Shown in pieces: positions 45,445 through 57,139 of a DNA stretch of 64,000 bases; the stretch's first letter is position 1; every line of letters starts with the position of its first letter. The DNA comes from Azorinus chamasolen (taxonomy: Eukaryota; Mollusca; Bivalvia; Cardiida; Solecurtidae): assembly GCA_963576725.1 (NCBI GenBank), contig OY755238.1, positions 22,875,845 to 22,939,844 of the forward strand, given 5' to 3'. The position numbers and the translations under genes were made by a program. The notes beneath the pieces are model-generated. The model had not been told where the DNA came from and ran no database searches. It saw only the letters and a program-made list of their open reading frames with translations.

Positions 45445-46105
45445 TCATGCGTTAATCAACAAAGATCGAACTGATTTCATACGGCGTTTTCGAAGCAGAC
45501 TGCCATGAATTTTATTTCACAGACTTTTTACGATTGGCAATTAATGCGATGTGACGTCCAGTTGATCGGTATTTCGACTGGATTTAAATTGAGCGTAAAT
45601 GGCATCACGTATTCCCTCATGGCTTTCATAAATCTAACATCACCTGGAAACATAAATCTTCATAGAAATGTCTCTAGATATAATGCATTAAACATTCATG
45701 GTCACGTATTTATTAAATGTCTGAAAACTCACTGAAAACTCATACTTCCTCACCAGATGATCACAATATAAACACATTTTAACGGTATCTAACGGATTTG
45801 ATTTGTAGAAACCTAGAAGGCATTTCTGATAAAGACATCGATATAATTCTAATGTTGATGCTGCTCATGTTATCTTAATGTTCATGACAATATTTATTTC
45901 AATTTAATGCATCAACAACTATCCTGGGAATCGCTAAACGCCCATGATAACACATCGATGTGAAACATAAGCTTGTTTCAGTTGTTGTCACAAGTTGTTT
46001 CAGCATCCCTGGGCATAGCTGAATTGTCACTTGGTTAATCTTAAGCACAACACGGAAGGCCGTGCGACGGGTTCGATCATTGTTCCACCTTATATCATCT
46101 AAAAC
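45445..46105. other. No recognisable feature
   Basis: A 76-codon plus-strand frame at 45505-45735 is not recognised. Confidence 0.4.
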
Positions 46106-46108
46106 GTC

Positions 46109-46136
46109 TTATTATTATTATTATTATTATTATTAT
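46109..46136 (+). repeat. (ATT)n microsatellite
   Basis: About nine uninterrupted ATT units. Confidence 0.9.
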
Positions 46137-46214
46137 GGTAGTATTCATTATCGTCTCGATGTTCGCACCATCATAAATCACAATTGCATACTCACCTTGA
46201 TTAACTTTTTTTAT

Positions 46215-48170
46215 CTACAAAGCTGCTTAAGCAAGGTTATAGATACAATAAACTAAGAAAAACCTTCTCTAAATTTTACTACAAAGCTGCTTAAGCAAGG
46301 TTATAGATAAAATAAACTAAGAAAAACCTTCTCTAAATTATACTATCGCACTCTTTCACTTATTGGCTAGTACAAATGTAATCTCAAGGCGCTCTTGCAA
46401 CACGGTATTTCACATTCTGCATTTTATGGTGATGTGATTTACAAACTTCGCAAGTTTATTGGACATACCTATTTTCTCACATCGTTCATCAAATATGTTA
46501 AACAAATCATTAACATGGGGTATGATCATATAGTACTGCAATATACTGTATTTCTGGTTGTCAGCCCTTTTACAGTTGGCAATCACACTGGCCTCTTTTC
46601 ATGTACGCCGACAAGAAAGGTTTAGTATTCTAGGAAAGCGACCTCTTAAATCCGGAAACGAAAGGAGGACGTCGGATATCTGTACTAATTCAATTTTGTC
46701 GTACCTTTTATTACTTTTCTGCAGTTACTCTGTTTGGAACTCAATCATTGAGTACACTAGCGATACAGTTTGTTAGCTCACCTGAGCAAAGTTCAGGGTG
46801 AGCTTTTAGGGGACTTGAATGTCCGGCGTCCATCGTGTGTCGTGCGTATGTGCGTTGTCCGTCGTAAACAATTTGATTGTGAACACTCTAGTGGTCTTAA
46901 TAATGTAGTCCAATCTTCATGAAACTTTGTCAGAATGAATGTCTTGATAAAATCTCGAACGAGTTCGAAAGTGGATCAAGTTGGGTTAAAAACTAGGTCA
47001 CTAGGTCAAATAGTAGGAAAACCTTGCGAACCCTCTAGAGGTCACATTTATAGCCCAAGTTTCATGAAACTTGGTCAGAATGATTGTCTTGATAAAATCT
47101 CGGAGGTGTTTGAAAATTGGGTTACGTGGGGTAAAAAACTAGGTCACTAGGTCAAACAGTAGAAAAAACCTTGTGAACACTCTAGTGGTCACATTTCTTG
47201 TCCAATCTTCATGAAACTTAGTCATAATGATTGTGTCGATAAGATCTCAAACAAAGTGGGTTATTAGGGGTTAAAACTAGGTCACTAGGTCAAATAGTAG
47301 GAAAACCTTGTGAACACTCTAGAGGTCACATTTATAGCCAATTCTTCATGAAAATTGGCCAGAATGAGTGTCCTAATAAAATCTTGGACCAGTTTGAAAG
47401 TGGGTTATATGAGGTCGAAAAGTAGGTCACTGGGTCATATCTTAGAAAAATTTAGTTTACACTCCAGTGGCCACATTTTTAGCCCAGTCTTCCTAAAACT
47501 TGCTCAGAGTGTTTGTCTTTGTGGCATCAAGGTTGAGTGTGATCATGGGTTGGATGTGAATAAAAAGTAGGTCAATTGGTCAAATCTTAGAAAAATTACT
47601 CTAGAGGGCACATTTTAGCCCAATCTTCATTGGTCAGAGTCATTGCCTTGATAAAATCAATATACTAAATCTTTGAAAATCTTGTTCTGCAGAACCACTG
47701 CTCATGATCCACTATCAACATTGTTCAAATATTGTCCTTAAAGTCAATATTGGCCCTATCCATGGGCTACCCAGCACAAATCTTAAATTTATGGTAATCA
47801 GGTGAGCGATTAAGGGCCATCTTGGCCCCCTTGTTTTACTAAATGTGTTCGTTTTACATGCATTTTACGACTGTATTTGCCATTTGTGGATTAGTCGGAG
47901 AAGGGATACGTTTATTTACACTGTTTGTCTTTTAGTGTGTGGATGGAATAAGTGTGAGGTTGGGCGCCCCTAAACCGTTTCACCCACCAGTGACTTTCGT
48001 CACTGACCGTTCCAAGGCGGTACTTGTATGTTCGTTTTGTCTTTCAGCGTCTCTTTATGTTTTGATACTTATGTACATTTGCTGTGTTTTCTTATGTTGC
48101 TGTTCAGGCGGCTGTTTGTTCTGTATGTGGTGTTTCCTGCGTAACTCATATTTGTACTTTCATTGCCACT
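46215..48170 (+). pseudogene. Family T, subtype A copy: RT C-terminus plus tail, split by an insertion
   Basis: The RT part (46215-46625) reads LLKQGYRYNKLRKTFSKF (with a 64-bp internal duplication at 46217/46281), HGISHSAFYGDVIYKLRKFI, GHTYFLTSFIKYVKQIIN and VVSPFTVGNHTGLFSCTPT before a stop. The tail starts normally, is interrupted at 46775-47830, and resumes with AATGTGTTCGTTTTACATGC through the core (about 48003-48022) to TTTCCTGCGTAACTCAT. Confidence 0.88.
46770..47835. mobile_element. AGCTCACC-type repeat element inserted in a T tail
   Basis: The element 46775-47830 begins AGCTCACCTGAGCAAAG and ends near ATCAGGTGAGCGATTAAGGG..GGCCCCC, flanked by TTGTT on both sides. The interior has about five tandem units of 135-147 bp, each with CTTCATGAAACTT(A/T)GTCAGAATGA, GATAAAATCTC and AACTAGGTCACTAGGTCAAA. 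Such elements are widespread in bivalves. No coding capacity. Confidence 0.85.
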
Positions 48171-48174
48171 TTCA

Positions 48175-48685
48175 TCGCCATCATTGTTTTTATCCACCGC
48201 CTGTAAAACATACAGCCTCAACGATAGCGTTGAAATACTGTATAATTGCATATGTGGTTCTATCAACAATATTGGAATGAGGCTACAATTAGCTGTTACT
48301 TAATGTAAAAAAGGTGACCTAATATCCTTCATATATCTTATCATCAGGCGAACGTGTATCAACTGCAACAAACGGTAAAATGACCTTGCTGTAGCTGCTC
48401 ATTACTACCTATCACGACGTATCTTCACTACCACAAATATGTGTATAATTGATTAATAAACATAAAATGATAAAATAATGCATGTACTGTGTCACATCCT
48501 GGAATTACTCAGAGATTACTATTCTTGGAGATGACTATAACAAACCAAACCAATACACTTATCTAACCCTATTATTAATCAATATATATGCGTATGTGGT
48601 CACCACATGTATATCAATGAACTTATTTTAAATGTTAAATTTCCAAGGTCATTGTTTTCTTCGACACAATCTGTAGAAGTAGATT
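48175..48685. other. No recognisable feature
   Basis: Nothing supported. Confidence 0.45.
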
Positions 48686-48699
48686 CATATATATTTCCA

Positions 48700-48775
48700 T
48701 AAGCAAGCAGAGCAGACCCTGGCCAGACAGAAACCTGACAAGTCGTCTGATCTTGACCCTGTTTGCAAATCTAAA
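48700..48775. repeat. Palindromic repeat of bivalve type (decayed)
   Basis: GCAGAGCAGACCCTGGCCAG pairs with GTCTGATCTTGACCCTGTTTGC around a diverged centre. Confidence 0.65.
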
Positions 48776-48859
48776 TTGACTACTGAAATACACATTTATT
48801 GTACAAATATATTTATGAAACCTTACGCAATATTACATACTATGTACTAGATTCCTAAG

Positions 48860-48905
48860 CTACATGTACTGTATTCCTAAGCTACATAAAAATCCGTGCT
48901 AACTC
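48860..48905. repeat. Short direct duplication
   Basis: ATTCCTAAGCTACAT occurs twice, 24 bp apart. Minor. Confidence 0.7.
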
Positions 48906-50363
48906 TAGTTGTTGTACTACTACTTAACTATCTAAACTTTTAACGTCGTGTCTTACTACTATCAAAGAACATGTTTAACGTTACTGTTATAAAATATATG
49001 TCAATTCTGGTATTAATGTTTTCTGGTCCATAAAAAATTCAAATGATATTTTAACTAAACTTGAAAATGAACAGTTCAACATTTCATCATTGAACTCTTA
49101 CGATTTCTCTACACTCTATACCACTCTACCTCACCATCTTAAAAAGGATAAACTGATTAAATTGATAGAAAAAACCTTTGCCAGAGAAAATAAAATGTTC
49201 CTTGCTTGTATTGTTCAACGTTCATTATTTTCAAATTCTGAAGTTGAAAATTACACAATGTGGACTTGACTTGATGTTTGTAGATCTTTAACATTTCTTT
49301 TAGATAACATATTTTTGCGCTATGGGGATACCGTATATCGTCAAGTTATCGGTATACCTACGGGAACAAATTGTGCCCCTCTTGTTGCATATTTGTTTTT
49401 ATATTGCTATGAGAGGGATATCATGCTTAGTTTAAAACCTGATACACAATCTGACACTGTTAGTGCTTTTAATAAAACGTCTAGGTATTTAGACGATATT
49501 TTGAATTTTGATAATCCTTATTTTGAAAATATGGTTTCTTCTATTTACCCAAAAGAACTTGTACTTTTATTTTAAACAAAGCGAACCGATCGGACATTCA
49601 GGCTTCCTTTTTTGATCTGAATCTTTCCATCACTAATGATAAAGTTTCGTCTAAAATATTCGATAAAAGGGAAGATTTCCATTTCAAAATTGTTAAGTAT
49701 CCTTCTCTAGATGGAGATGTTCCCTGGTCTACATCTTATGGGGTTTACCATTTTCAACTTATTGGCTTTGCCCGAGCCTGTTCTTTGCTAGAAGATTTTA
49801 ATAGTCGCAATTTAGTTATAAATCTTAAACTTCTTAAGCAAGTCTACAGATATCAAAATTCCATTATCGAAATCTACCCCACATTAGTAAATATAACTGC
49901 AATTTACGGACGTTACTGCAACAAGGTATGTCTCATCCAGCTTTCTTTGGTGATGTTATTTACAAACTTCGGGGTCATATCCATTTTCACGATTTGTTAA
50001 ACGCATTAAAACTTTTAGGAAGAAAGGTTATGACCCTATTATATTGCAACACACTGCATGTTTGGTTATCGACCCCTTTACAGTCGGTCGCTACGCTTTC
50101 CTCTTTGCTTGCACGATGACAGGCCGAGGGTAGTACTCTATGATGGTATACTCTTAAACCCAGAAATGGGATGAGCTTACCAGACTCATGTATTACCCTT
50201 TCTCTTTCGTGCCCTTAACGGCTTCCCTGCAGTTGCCCTGTCTTCGGCAAAGTCATTGAGTACATAGTTGACGGACTTTCGCAGTTGTTATGCAATGTTT
50301 TACATTTTGTACTGTGATTACTGTCGTCTATGTTGTGGGAAAGTCCGGCAGGGATACCTTTAT

Positions 50364-51056
50364 CAGTCCCCCACCGGTTACCGGTTGGGGGACTATAGGT
50401 TTGCTCGATTCCGTCTGTCCGTCTGTCCTTTGTCCGTCCGTCCGTCTGTCCGTCCGTCTGTCACGCTTCTTGTCCGGGCCATATCGCCTACAGAGTTAGG
50501 CCAAATTTCATTATAACTTCACACATTGAAAACGCATGACGAGGGCTAGTGTCATGCACAAGGGCCATAACTCTAGCATCAATATTTTTGGAGTTATTCC
50601 CCTTTTACATATTTTTTTGTCTGGACAATAACTCTTTATCTACTGGTTTAATTGATTTGAAACTTCACATATGGAACAATCATGATGAGTGGTAGTGTCA
50701 TGCACAAGTGCCATAACTCTAGCATCAATATTTTTGGAGTTATTTCCCTTTTTCATATTTTCTTGTCAGTCCGTCTGTCACGCTTCGTGTCCGGGCCATA
50801 TCTCCTACAAAGTTAGGCCAAATTCATTATAACTTCACACATTGAAGGAGCATGATGAGGAGTAGTGTCATGCACTGGGGCAATAACTCTAGCATTAATA
50901 TTTTTGTAGTTACTCCCTTTTTTCATATTTTCTTGTCGGGACAATAACTTTTTATAGACAGATTCAGTGTATGAAAGTAGGTACTAATAGAGTGGATGTT
51001 TTTTTATCAGTCCGGTGGGGGACTCATGTCTTGCATAGCAATACAACATGCCCTTG
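50364..51056. mobile_element. CAGTCCCCCACC-type repeat element inserted in the T tail
   Basis: Left end CAGTCCCCCACCGGTTACCG forms a small hairpin with CGGTTGGGGGACT. The right part carries the inverted CCGGTGGGGGACT (51012-51024), followed by CTTGCATAGCAATACAACAT. The interior has tandem units, ATAACTCTAGCATCAATATT at 50567, 50713 and, as CATTAATA, 50883, plus GTCCGTCTGTC runs near the left. The B tail is continuous across it (CCTTTAT | TTTACAATG). Confidence 0.82.
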
Positions 51057-51994
51057 TTTACAATGTTTGTTTAACTAGGGTGACTTTGAGATAAGTGTGA
51101 GGTTAGGACGTTCGTAAACCGGTTTAAACCCCCAGTGGTGATTTTGCTACTGACAGTGCCATGGCGATTCTCTCTTTGTCATCCTTACTTTTATTTATCT
51201 TGTGTCTGTGCTTGTGTTTTGTTCATGTTTGTCTCTGGTGCTTTTGTGTTTGTTGGTGTGTTATGTGTTCTTCTCGTGTGTTTGCGTGTGTTTGGTTGTG
51301 TGTGTGTGTGACATGTTGTCTATCGGTGTGTTGGTGGTGGTTGTGTCTTGTATGTGACTTTCTACTTAACTCTAGCATCAATATTTTTGGAGTTATTCCC
51401 CTTTTACATATTTTTTTGTCTGGACAATAACTCTTTATGTACTGGTTCAATTGATTTGAAACTTCTCATATGGAACAAGCATGATGAGGTGTGGTGTCAT
51501 GCAAAAGGGCAATAACTCTAGCATTAATATTTTTGTAGTTACTCCCTTTTTTCATATTTTCTTGTCGGGACAATAACTTTTTATAGACAGATTCAGTGTA
51601 TGAAAGTAGGTACTAATAGAGTGGATGTTTTTTTATCAGTCCGGTGGGGGACTCATGTCTTGCATAGCAATACAACATGCCCTTGTTTACAATGTTTGTT
51701 TAACTAGGGTGACTTTGAGATAAGTGTGAGGTTAGGACGTTCGTAAACCGGTTTAAACCCCCAGTGGTGATTTTGCTACTGACAGTGCCATGGCGATTCT
51801 CTCTTTGTCATCCTTACTTTTATTTATCTTGTGTCTGTGCTTGTGTTTTGTTCATGTTTGTCTCTGGTGCTTTTGTGTTTGTTGGTGTGTTATGTGTTCT
51901 TCTCGTGTGTTTGCGTGTGTTTGGTTGTGTGTGTGTGTGACATGTTGTCTATCGGTGTGTTGGTGGTGGTTGTGTCTTGTATGTGACTTTCTAC
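50569..51994 (+). repeat. Local duplication spanning repeat element and T tail
   Basis: 51366-51994 repeats 50569-51365, including part of the inserted repeat and the B tail down to GTATGTGACTTTCTAC. The second copy lacks one internal unit of about 168 bp, so the offset changes from about 799 to 629 bp. Over the 51500-51994 portion I see essentially no differences from 50871-51365, so it is recent. Confidence 0.9.
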
Positions 51995-52104
51995 TGTATG
52001 TGTGTGTATGTGTATAAATTGCTATATAACTTGCTTTCTGTCGGTGTTTTGGTGATGGTGGCGTTTTATGTTTGGCTTTTCCTGCTTGACTACCTTTTCA
52101 TATG

Positions 52105-53455
52105 CAAATATCTCACCTTACACCTTTCTGTTTTGGCGATATAATCATTGCATTGGCATATCCTCTTCCGTTTGAAATGTCAAAATACGTTAGAAATCCA
52201 TTAGCAACTAATCCCTATATTGTAATCAGTTTTAATATCAAATCGAATATATAACGGTAAAACTTACAGGCTGCATAAAGTAGTGCTATACACTTGAAAG
52301 TAGCCTGTGCCCAAACTTGAAAAACGGCTCACGCTTATGTGTGCATTAATGCTATTAATTCAGCATACTAAAGAAGACTAACCGTTTCCATGAGGCACTT
52401 CTTTGTCCTTCCTAAATATGTTTAAGAACTTAAGACACCATTCCCCTACTTCCTGCTCTGCCATATTTAGCTCGCATATTGTGTCTTTGGCATTATCTCG
52501 GATGTAAAATGAACTCTTTTCCCCATTTAAAAATGTGCCAGTGACAACAGAATAGAGTGTGATTGTTCTAGATCCCTTTTACTTGTTTATTCATCTAAGT
52601 GTAATGGATTTTTATACAAGACACTGTAACAGTTAGAATATTTCATTCGCATAATTAGACTGAAATGACATTTCCTTTGTGTTATATTCAGAGTATATTG
52701 CTTAACTAACGATGTATACGTCTGGGTTTTTCTCGGTGTTTTGTCGATTTCTATTCTCATGCCTATCATTTTAACATTCCACTTGTTGCCAGACATTTTC
52801 GACACATATCTTGCCACACTATAAAATAACAAGGCGACAGTGTCACTAGCTGTATTGTTAAATGTGATTTATACACAACACTAGTGTTGCAAATATGATA
52901 CGTCTTCCAGAGGTCAATATTAGATGCATATAGTTCAAGATTTTCTCGAAGAGACGATTCTAAAGAGTGGTCACGATATAGAGGTTGTTGGAGGAATGAT
53001 GAGTTTAGTATTTGGTTTTTGGATACGCACCTTTATCATTAGTTTTGTTCGTCATTTAAAATGCAAGCTCAAATCATCAGTAGACATTAAACTGCAAGAA
53101 TAGTCGGAAACAACCCTCATTTTATAACACATTAAGCTCATACTATGACATATTTGTGTAGATGATAGCACTAATGATCATGCATTATATCGAAAGTATA
53201 CCGAAAGCAAAACTATCCAGTATGATCTTATAATTATATGAATGAAGAATTACATAACATGGTCTATTAACTCGCCGTCTTGGGGGGTAAGCTTTGCTAA
53301 TATAACAATAATATAACTAGATACATGAAAAGAGATAGAGAGATACCCGGATACAAAGATATTCATATCCTTTACAAGCAGAGATCAATAAGAGTCCAAA
53401 CATTGACATTATTTGGAGGAAATAAAGGGGATGGAAGATAGATTGCCAAGGGTAG
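52105..53455. other. No recognisable feature
   Basis: AT-rich DNA. Short frames only (for example 52587-52832 minus), none recognised. Confidence 0.45.
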
Positions 53456-53460
53456 TGAGA

Positions 53461-53473
53461 GGGGGGGGGGGGG
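53461..53473 (+). repeat. Poly-G run
   Basis: Thirteen consecutive G, preceded by GTAGTGAGA. Potential sequencing-error site. Confidence 0.85.
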
Positions 53474-53865
53474 CTGGCGAGATATTATTGCAATTTTAGT
53501 TTGTATTATTGTTTAAATTACCGATATGAGCAACTGATCGTGCGTTTATCGCTGTTGATAAGGTTCTTGTAATTTACTTCCATATCGTTAAATGTGAGTT
53601 ATAGTATACAAAACTGGTATATTGAAAATGCAAATGGATACGTCTCCTGTTACTATTTTATAAAGTTCAATGCTTCAATGAACGCCTGAACGCCTGAACT
53701 TACATTTTGCATCAAATTGTAAGAAATAAAAAACACGCATTGTATAATAATGATAACATAATGATATATGATATCACTAATACTAATCATGTATTTTGTG
53801 AAAAATATGCTGATAGCAAACTGACCGGTAGCATCTGCCAGATTAGCCGATGGCATCAAACCACG
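53474..53865. other. No recognisable feature
   Basis: Nothing supported. Confidence 0.45.
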
Positions 53866-53869
53866 TGAT

Positions 53870-54245
53870 ACAGACATTGTGATGTTTGAAGTGCGAAATT
53901 TGAAGTGTAAAGTGTGAAGTTTAAAGTCTGAAGTTTGAAGTCTAAAGTTAGATTGAGATAGACATACATATAAACATAAAGAGAGATATACATGTATATA
54001 AAAAACGAGAGAAAGATACAGAGACAGGGACATATATAAACAGACAAAGACAAAGAGATAGTGTGTAAGCGAGTGAGAAGAGATAGAGACAGTAATACAA
54101 AAGATAAAGTGATAGAGAAACAGGAAGGGGAGAGAGACACACACACATACAGACAGAAAACAGACATAAATAAGTAGAGACCGAGGGGGCAGATAGGAAC
54201 AGATAATCAGAGACAGAGAGTGAGGGAGTGAGAGAGGGAATGAGA
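53870..54245. repeat. Purine-rich low-complexity region with a short minisatellite
   Basis: At 53885-53950 GAAGT(G/T)TGAAGT-type units of about 7-14 bp repeat. From 53950 to 54245 there are irregular GAGAGA, GACA and ATAGA motifs. The minus-strand frame of 233 codons over this region (53653-54354) is Leu/Ser/Cys-rich because of the composition. It is not evidence of a gene. Confidence 0.85.
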
Positions 54246-54249
54246 AAAA

Positions 54250-54725
54250 CAAACACAATCTTGCTAATAGACGCTGTGTACATTTAATTCTGAGAATATC
54301 CATGCTATAATTCAGGTTTCTTTCTGTAAAACTGATATGTATTAAACCAGACAATAGTAGCTACAGCAGTTTGGCACTATGCCCGTGATATGTGAAGCTT
54401 ATATATTCCTTACTTAACATGTCAGTAATACGATTTACTATTATATATACTGACATTGAAGTAACAGCTGAGTTTATCTTGAGACATCATTGGCCATTTC
54501 GGCCTCCAGTGGGAGTGTACCTATCGGCAATTGTATTTACATACTAATTTAAGAGACGTCAACTTTGTTGGTACCATTGTGGACCGGAAAGGTAATTTTC
54601 ACTATTGTTTTCCTGAATGCAACATGCCCCTTGCCTTTGTGTTGTTGATATGTGAACATGATTGGTTTGAGCGAACACTTGTATTTCATATAATGTATAC
54701 TTATGACATGAATCAGCTAATAATA
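54250..54725. other. No recognisable feature
   Basis: Nothing supported. Confidence 0.45.
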
Positions 54726-54728
54726 AAG

Positions 54729-54935
54729 TATAGTAAAATACCCCTAAACCAGATGTTCAAATTAGCATCAATGTCAAACTCAATAACTTGTGCGGTTTAA
54801 TGCAATGTGAATGTAATGCAGACAGTTCCCAAATTAGTTTTCCGCATGACCTTCATCCTGCATTAAACAGGCGTCTGTTTAAAGGTATCTAAACTATTTA
54901 CTACTAAATTTCCGGGTTAGTGGAGTTGCCCGGTA
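54729..54935. mobile_element. CAGT-type MITE (diverged)
   Basis: Left end TAGTAAAATACCCCTAAACC, core GTGCGGTTTAATGCAATGTG and CATCCTGCATTAAACAGGCG, right end CCGGGTTAGTGGAGTTGCC, TA flanks. Older than the copies at 22980 and 25676. Confidence 0.75.
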
Positions 54936-54939
54936 TATA

Positions 54940-56140
54940 TGTTTAAAACATATTTGTAGTACATATTCGAATGATACATATGTTACCTCTAACAATTGTT
55001 TTAATAAGTTACTAAGTGTCGGTCTTTTTCATGTTTGGTTAACGTATCCATGTAGTATGGTTGATTCGAGTCAATTTACTATTTGTTTTAATTGTCTGTC
55101 CATTATTTCGTACACTTAAATCATAATTATTCTGTTTCAAGACTTACAACATCACTCGCCTTCGGCTCAGCTCTCTCCTAACATTCAATTTTATTTAAAC
55201 AATTTTCAGTTTTGCTACAGGGAAGATTCTTGTAGAATCCTTGATAACGTATGACCACTGAACTAGCAGGGGATTTCTTTCGATGAAAGCACGAAAATGA
55301 GATTCATTACCTAGACACCCCGTATGACTTGCAAATGACGAGTCGGATCTCTGTTTTCTGTACTATTATTATACCACATAGATCATGTACCATGCTAACC
55401 CATGATTATGTCAATTTGAAACCTTCTACACGTAGTGTCATTCAACGAACAGCGCACTGTATATTGCCCTTTTAGTATCAGAGTATGCACGGCAACAGTA
55501 AATAGTTAATATGTAAGCAGTAACTGTTTGGGATTTCTCGTGTAAATGCGACTGGAACGAGATTACCCTCTAATGTTGTCCTGATAACTCTGCCAAATAT
55601 TGACTGTTATGAAAAAGGTAACGAATCCTATGTTCAGGGTCTGCACGGTGTGCTTCACCAACTATTTTCAATTGGTACCGAATATGTACCGTTTCTATGT
55701 ATTGTTACCGATTGTTCGACGTATTATTCATATTGTATGTTTACTGTCAACTCCATCAAAATATTCAGAATGTTTTAACTGTGCAATGTTTGTGCCCGGA
55801 GTAAACATTGAAAATCTCATTTTGATGCAACAAGTTTGTTTTTGTTTGCAAAAACGAGTCTGCTTAGCTATGCCATCAAATTGAAATATAAAGTGATTAC
55901 AACTGCACATTGGTGGAGCGTTTAGTTGTAGTGTAGTTTTATTTATTATTCATGCTGTGATGGTGTTAGGCGAAGACATCATGAATTGATAAGCGAATCC
56001 TTAATTCTTACTGCTTGAATATTCATGACAGAAATTATGATATCATAAATATTAAACAGATTTGTTATCATAATAGCACACGGACACATGAGTTTTGGGC
56101 ATGGTAGAGACTGTATAATCGATTCTATATTATATCATAA
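54940..56140. other. Anonymous DNA
   Basis: A 94-codon plus-strand frame at 55600-55884 contains clustered cysteines (VCTVCFTN, ECFNCAMF) but no recognised family or splice context. Otherwise nothing. Confidence 0.35.
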
Positions 56141-56149
56141 ATAAACAAA

Positions 56150-56205
56150 AGCTCCTACGAGAGTCATATGATCTCGGTCAACTCTGTTTGCAAAAGCGTA
56201 ACAAT
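56150..56205. repeat. Half of a bivalve-type palindrome
   Basis: AAAGCTCCTACGAGAGTCAT, GATCTCGGTCAACTCTGTTTGCAAAAG is the right half of the palindrome type seen at 17419. The left half is lost. Confidence 0.5.
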
Positions 56206-56369
56206 GCGTATTTATGTAGTAAACGGTTGGTGTGTTGTAGTGACTGACAAACACATTGTTGCCTTATCCCTTGTAGTACCAGGCAGTGATGCCATACTCT
56301 CCACATCACAGACCATTGTTTACAGCGCAATCGATGTCATTTAACGATAACCAGACACTAGCATCATAA

Positions 56370-56645
56370 CTTCTGAAAGTAGGAGATCCCTCGAAAGCAC
56401 AAGCAGCAATGCAGAAAGTATTCAATTTTCATAACTAATAAAATCGAAACTAATGACCCCTGGGGACCAGAAATATAACAATACTGATCATGAAGTACTG
56501 GGCGACTTTTTACGGCCGCCACGCACACGCTTAACACCTGCTGTTGTGACGTACATACATTTTGAATGTAGAAGATCCCTGAAACCCAATAGCAGCAATG
56601 CTGAAGGAGAACGTTACAGATTTGGTGTCATCATAGGCTACTAAC
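56370..56645 (+). repeat. R-family dispersed repeat
   Basis: TCTGAAAGTAGGAGATCCCTCGAAAGC, CGAAACTAATGACCCC, GGACCAGAAATATAAC, ACTGGGCGACTTTTTACGG, GCTTAACACCTGCTGTTGTG and a second GTAGAAGATCCCTGAAA. This longest R copy shows a repeated AGAAGATCCCT / AGGAGATCCCT segment about 180 bp apart. Confidence 0.7.
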
Positions 56646-56649
56646 TTAC

Positions 56650-56970
56650 ACTAGAGGTTTTCATGACAATCACAAAGTAAGTCGGTAATAGATATTATAT
56701 TATATAGCATTTCGCAAAATAAAGTCGTCTATCTAGTCATTATATCCATCAGTATATAATCACTTTCTCGTCTGTCAGATTGTCCCTAACTTGTTTGTTG
56801 GTTTGCGTTTTGGATGCTAAACATGCACTTATTTTGGCAGTCAGATCCTTTTCGACGGGAATATGCTTTGCAAACATGGTTAGACTTTAGTTGACTAGCT
56901 TTGTAATTCCTTTATATTGGGAGTGATGATTAGTTAGAATATTACCAATCACATGCTTTGTGATGTTTTA
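56650..56970. other. No recognisable feature
   Basis: Nothing supported. Confidence 0.45.
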
Positions 56971-56974
56971 AGTG

Positions 56975-57137
56975 TACAGTAAAGCCCCTCTAAAGCGAAA
57001 GAGTAGTAGAGAAGAATTTAGATACTTTTAGACACATAGCTGCTTAATGCGAAAGTCACCCTGCATTAAACTGCCACCTGTTTCCAAGACCGATATATAT
57101 AGTAGATTGAACGATCGGTTTAGAGGCGTTTACTGTA
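56975..57137. mobile_element. CAGT-type MITE (short form)
   Basis: Element 56977-57135: CAGTAAAGCCCCTCTAAAGC at the left, CGGTTTAGAGGCGTTTACTG at the right, TA flanks. It is 159 bp, about 50 bp shorter than other copies, because the central AAAGCTCCT hairpin is missing. Confidence 0.85.
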
Positions 57138-57139
57138 AC

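Larger units (their letters stand above)
48990..52100 (+). pseudogene. Family T, subtype B copy: the most complete RT in the window
   Basis: The RT begins VNSGINVFWSIKNSNDILTK, then SLNSYDFSTLYTTLPHHLKK, a stop after NYTMWT, then LRYGDTVYRQVIGIPTGTNC, APLVAYLFLYCYERDIMLSL and TSRYLDDILNFDNPYF. After a frameshift near 49560 it continues LNKANRSD-like, SSKIFDKREDFHFKIVKYPS, DGDVPWSTSYGVY, then a decayed C-terminus to about 50115. The B tail follows. It is split by another repeat at 50364-51056, resumes at 51057 and is locally duplicated (51366-51994), with a second terminus to 52100. Confidence 0.88.

Noticed and set aside
51161..52017. Two near-identical 75-89 codon frames rich in Cys, Val and Trp
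   Set aside because: They lie in the GT-rich part of the subtype B tail and recur in every B copy as frame noise. Their duplication is explained by the local duplication.
53653..54354. A 233-codon minus-strand frame, the longest in the window
   Set aside because: Most of it covers a purine-rich low-complexity stretch, which removes stops on the opposite strand. Composition is Leu/Ser/Tyr-biased, with no family and overlapping alternative frames.
55600..55884. Zinc-finger-like protein from clustered cysteines
   Set aside because: Cysteine spacing does not repeat in a zinc-finger pattern and no histidines are placed to complete it.
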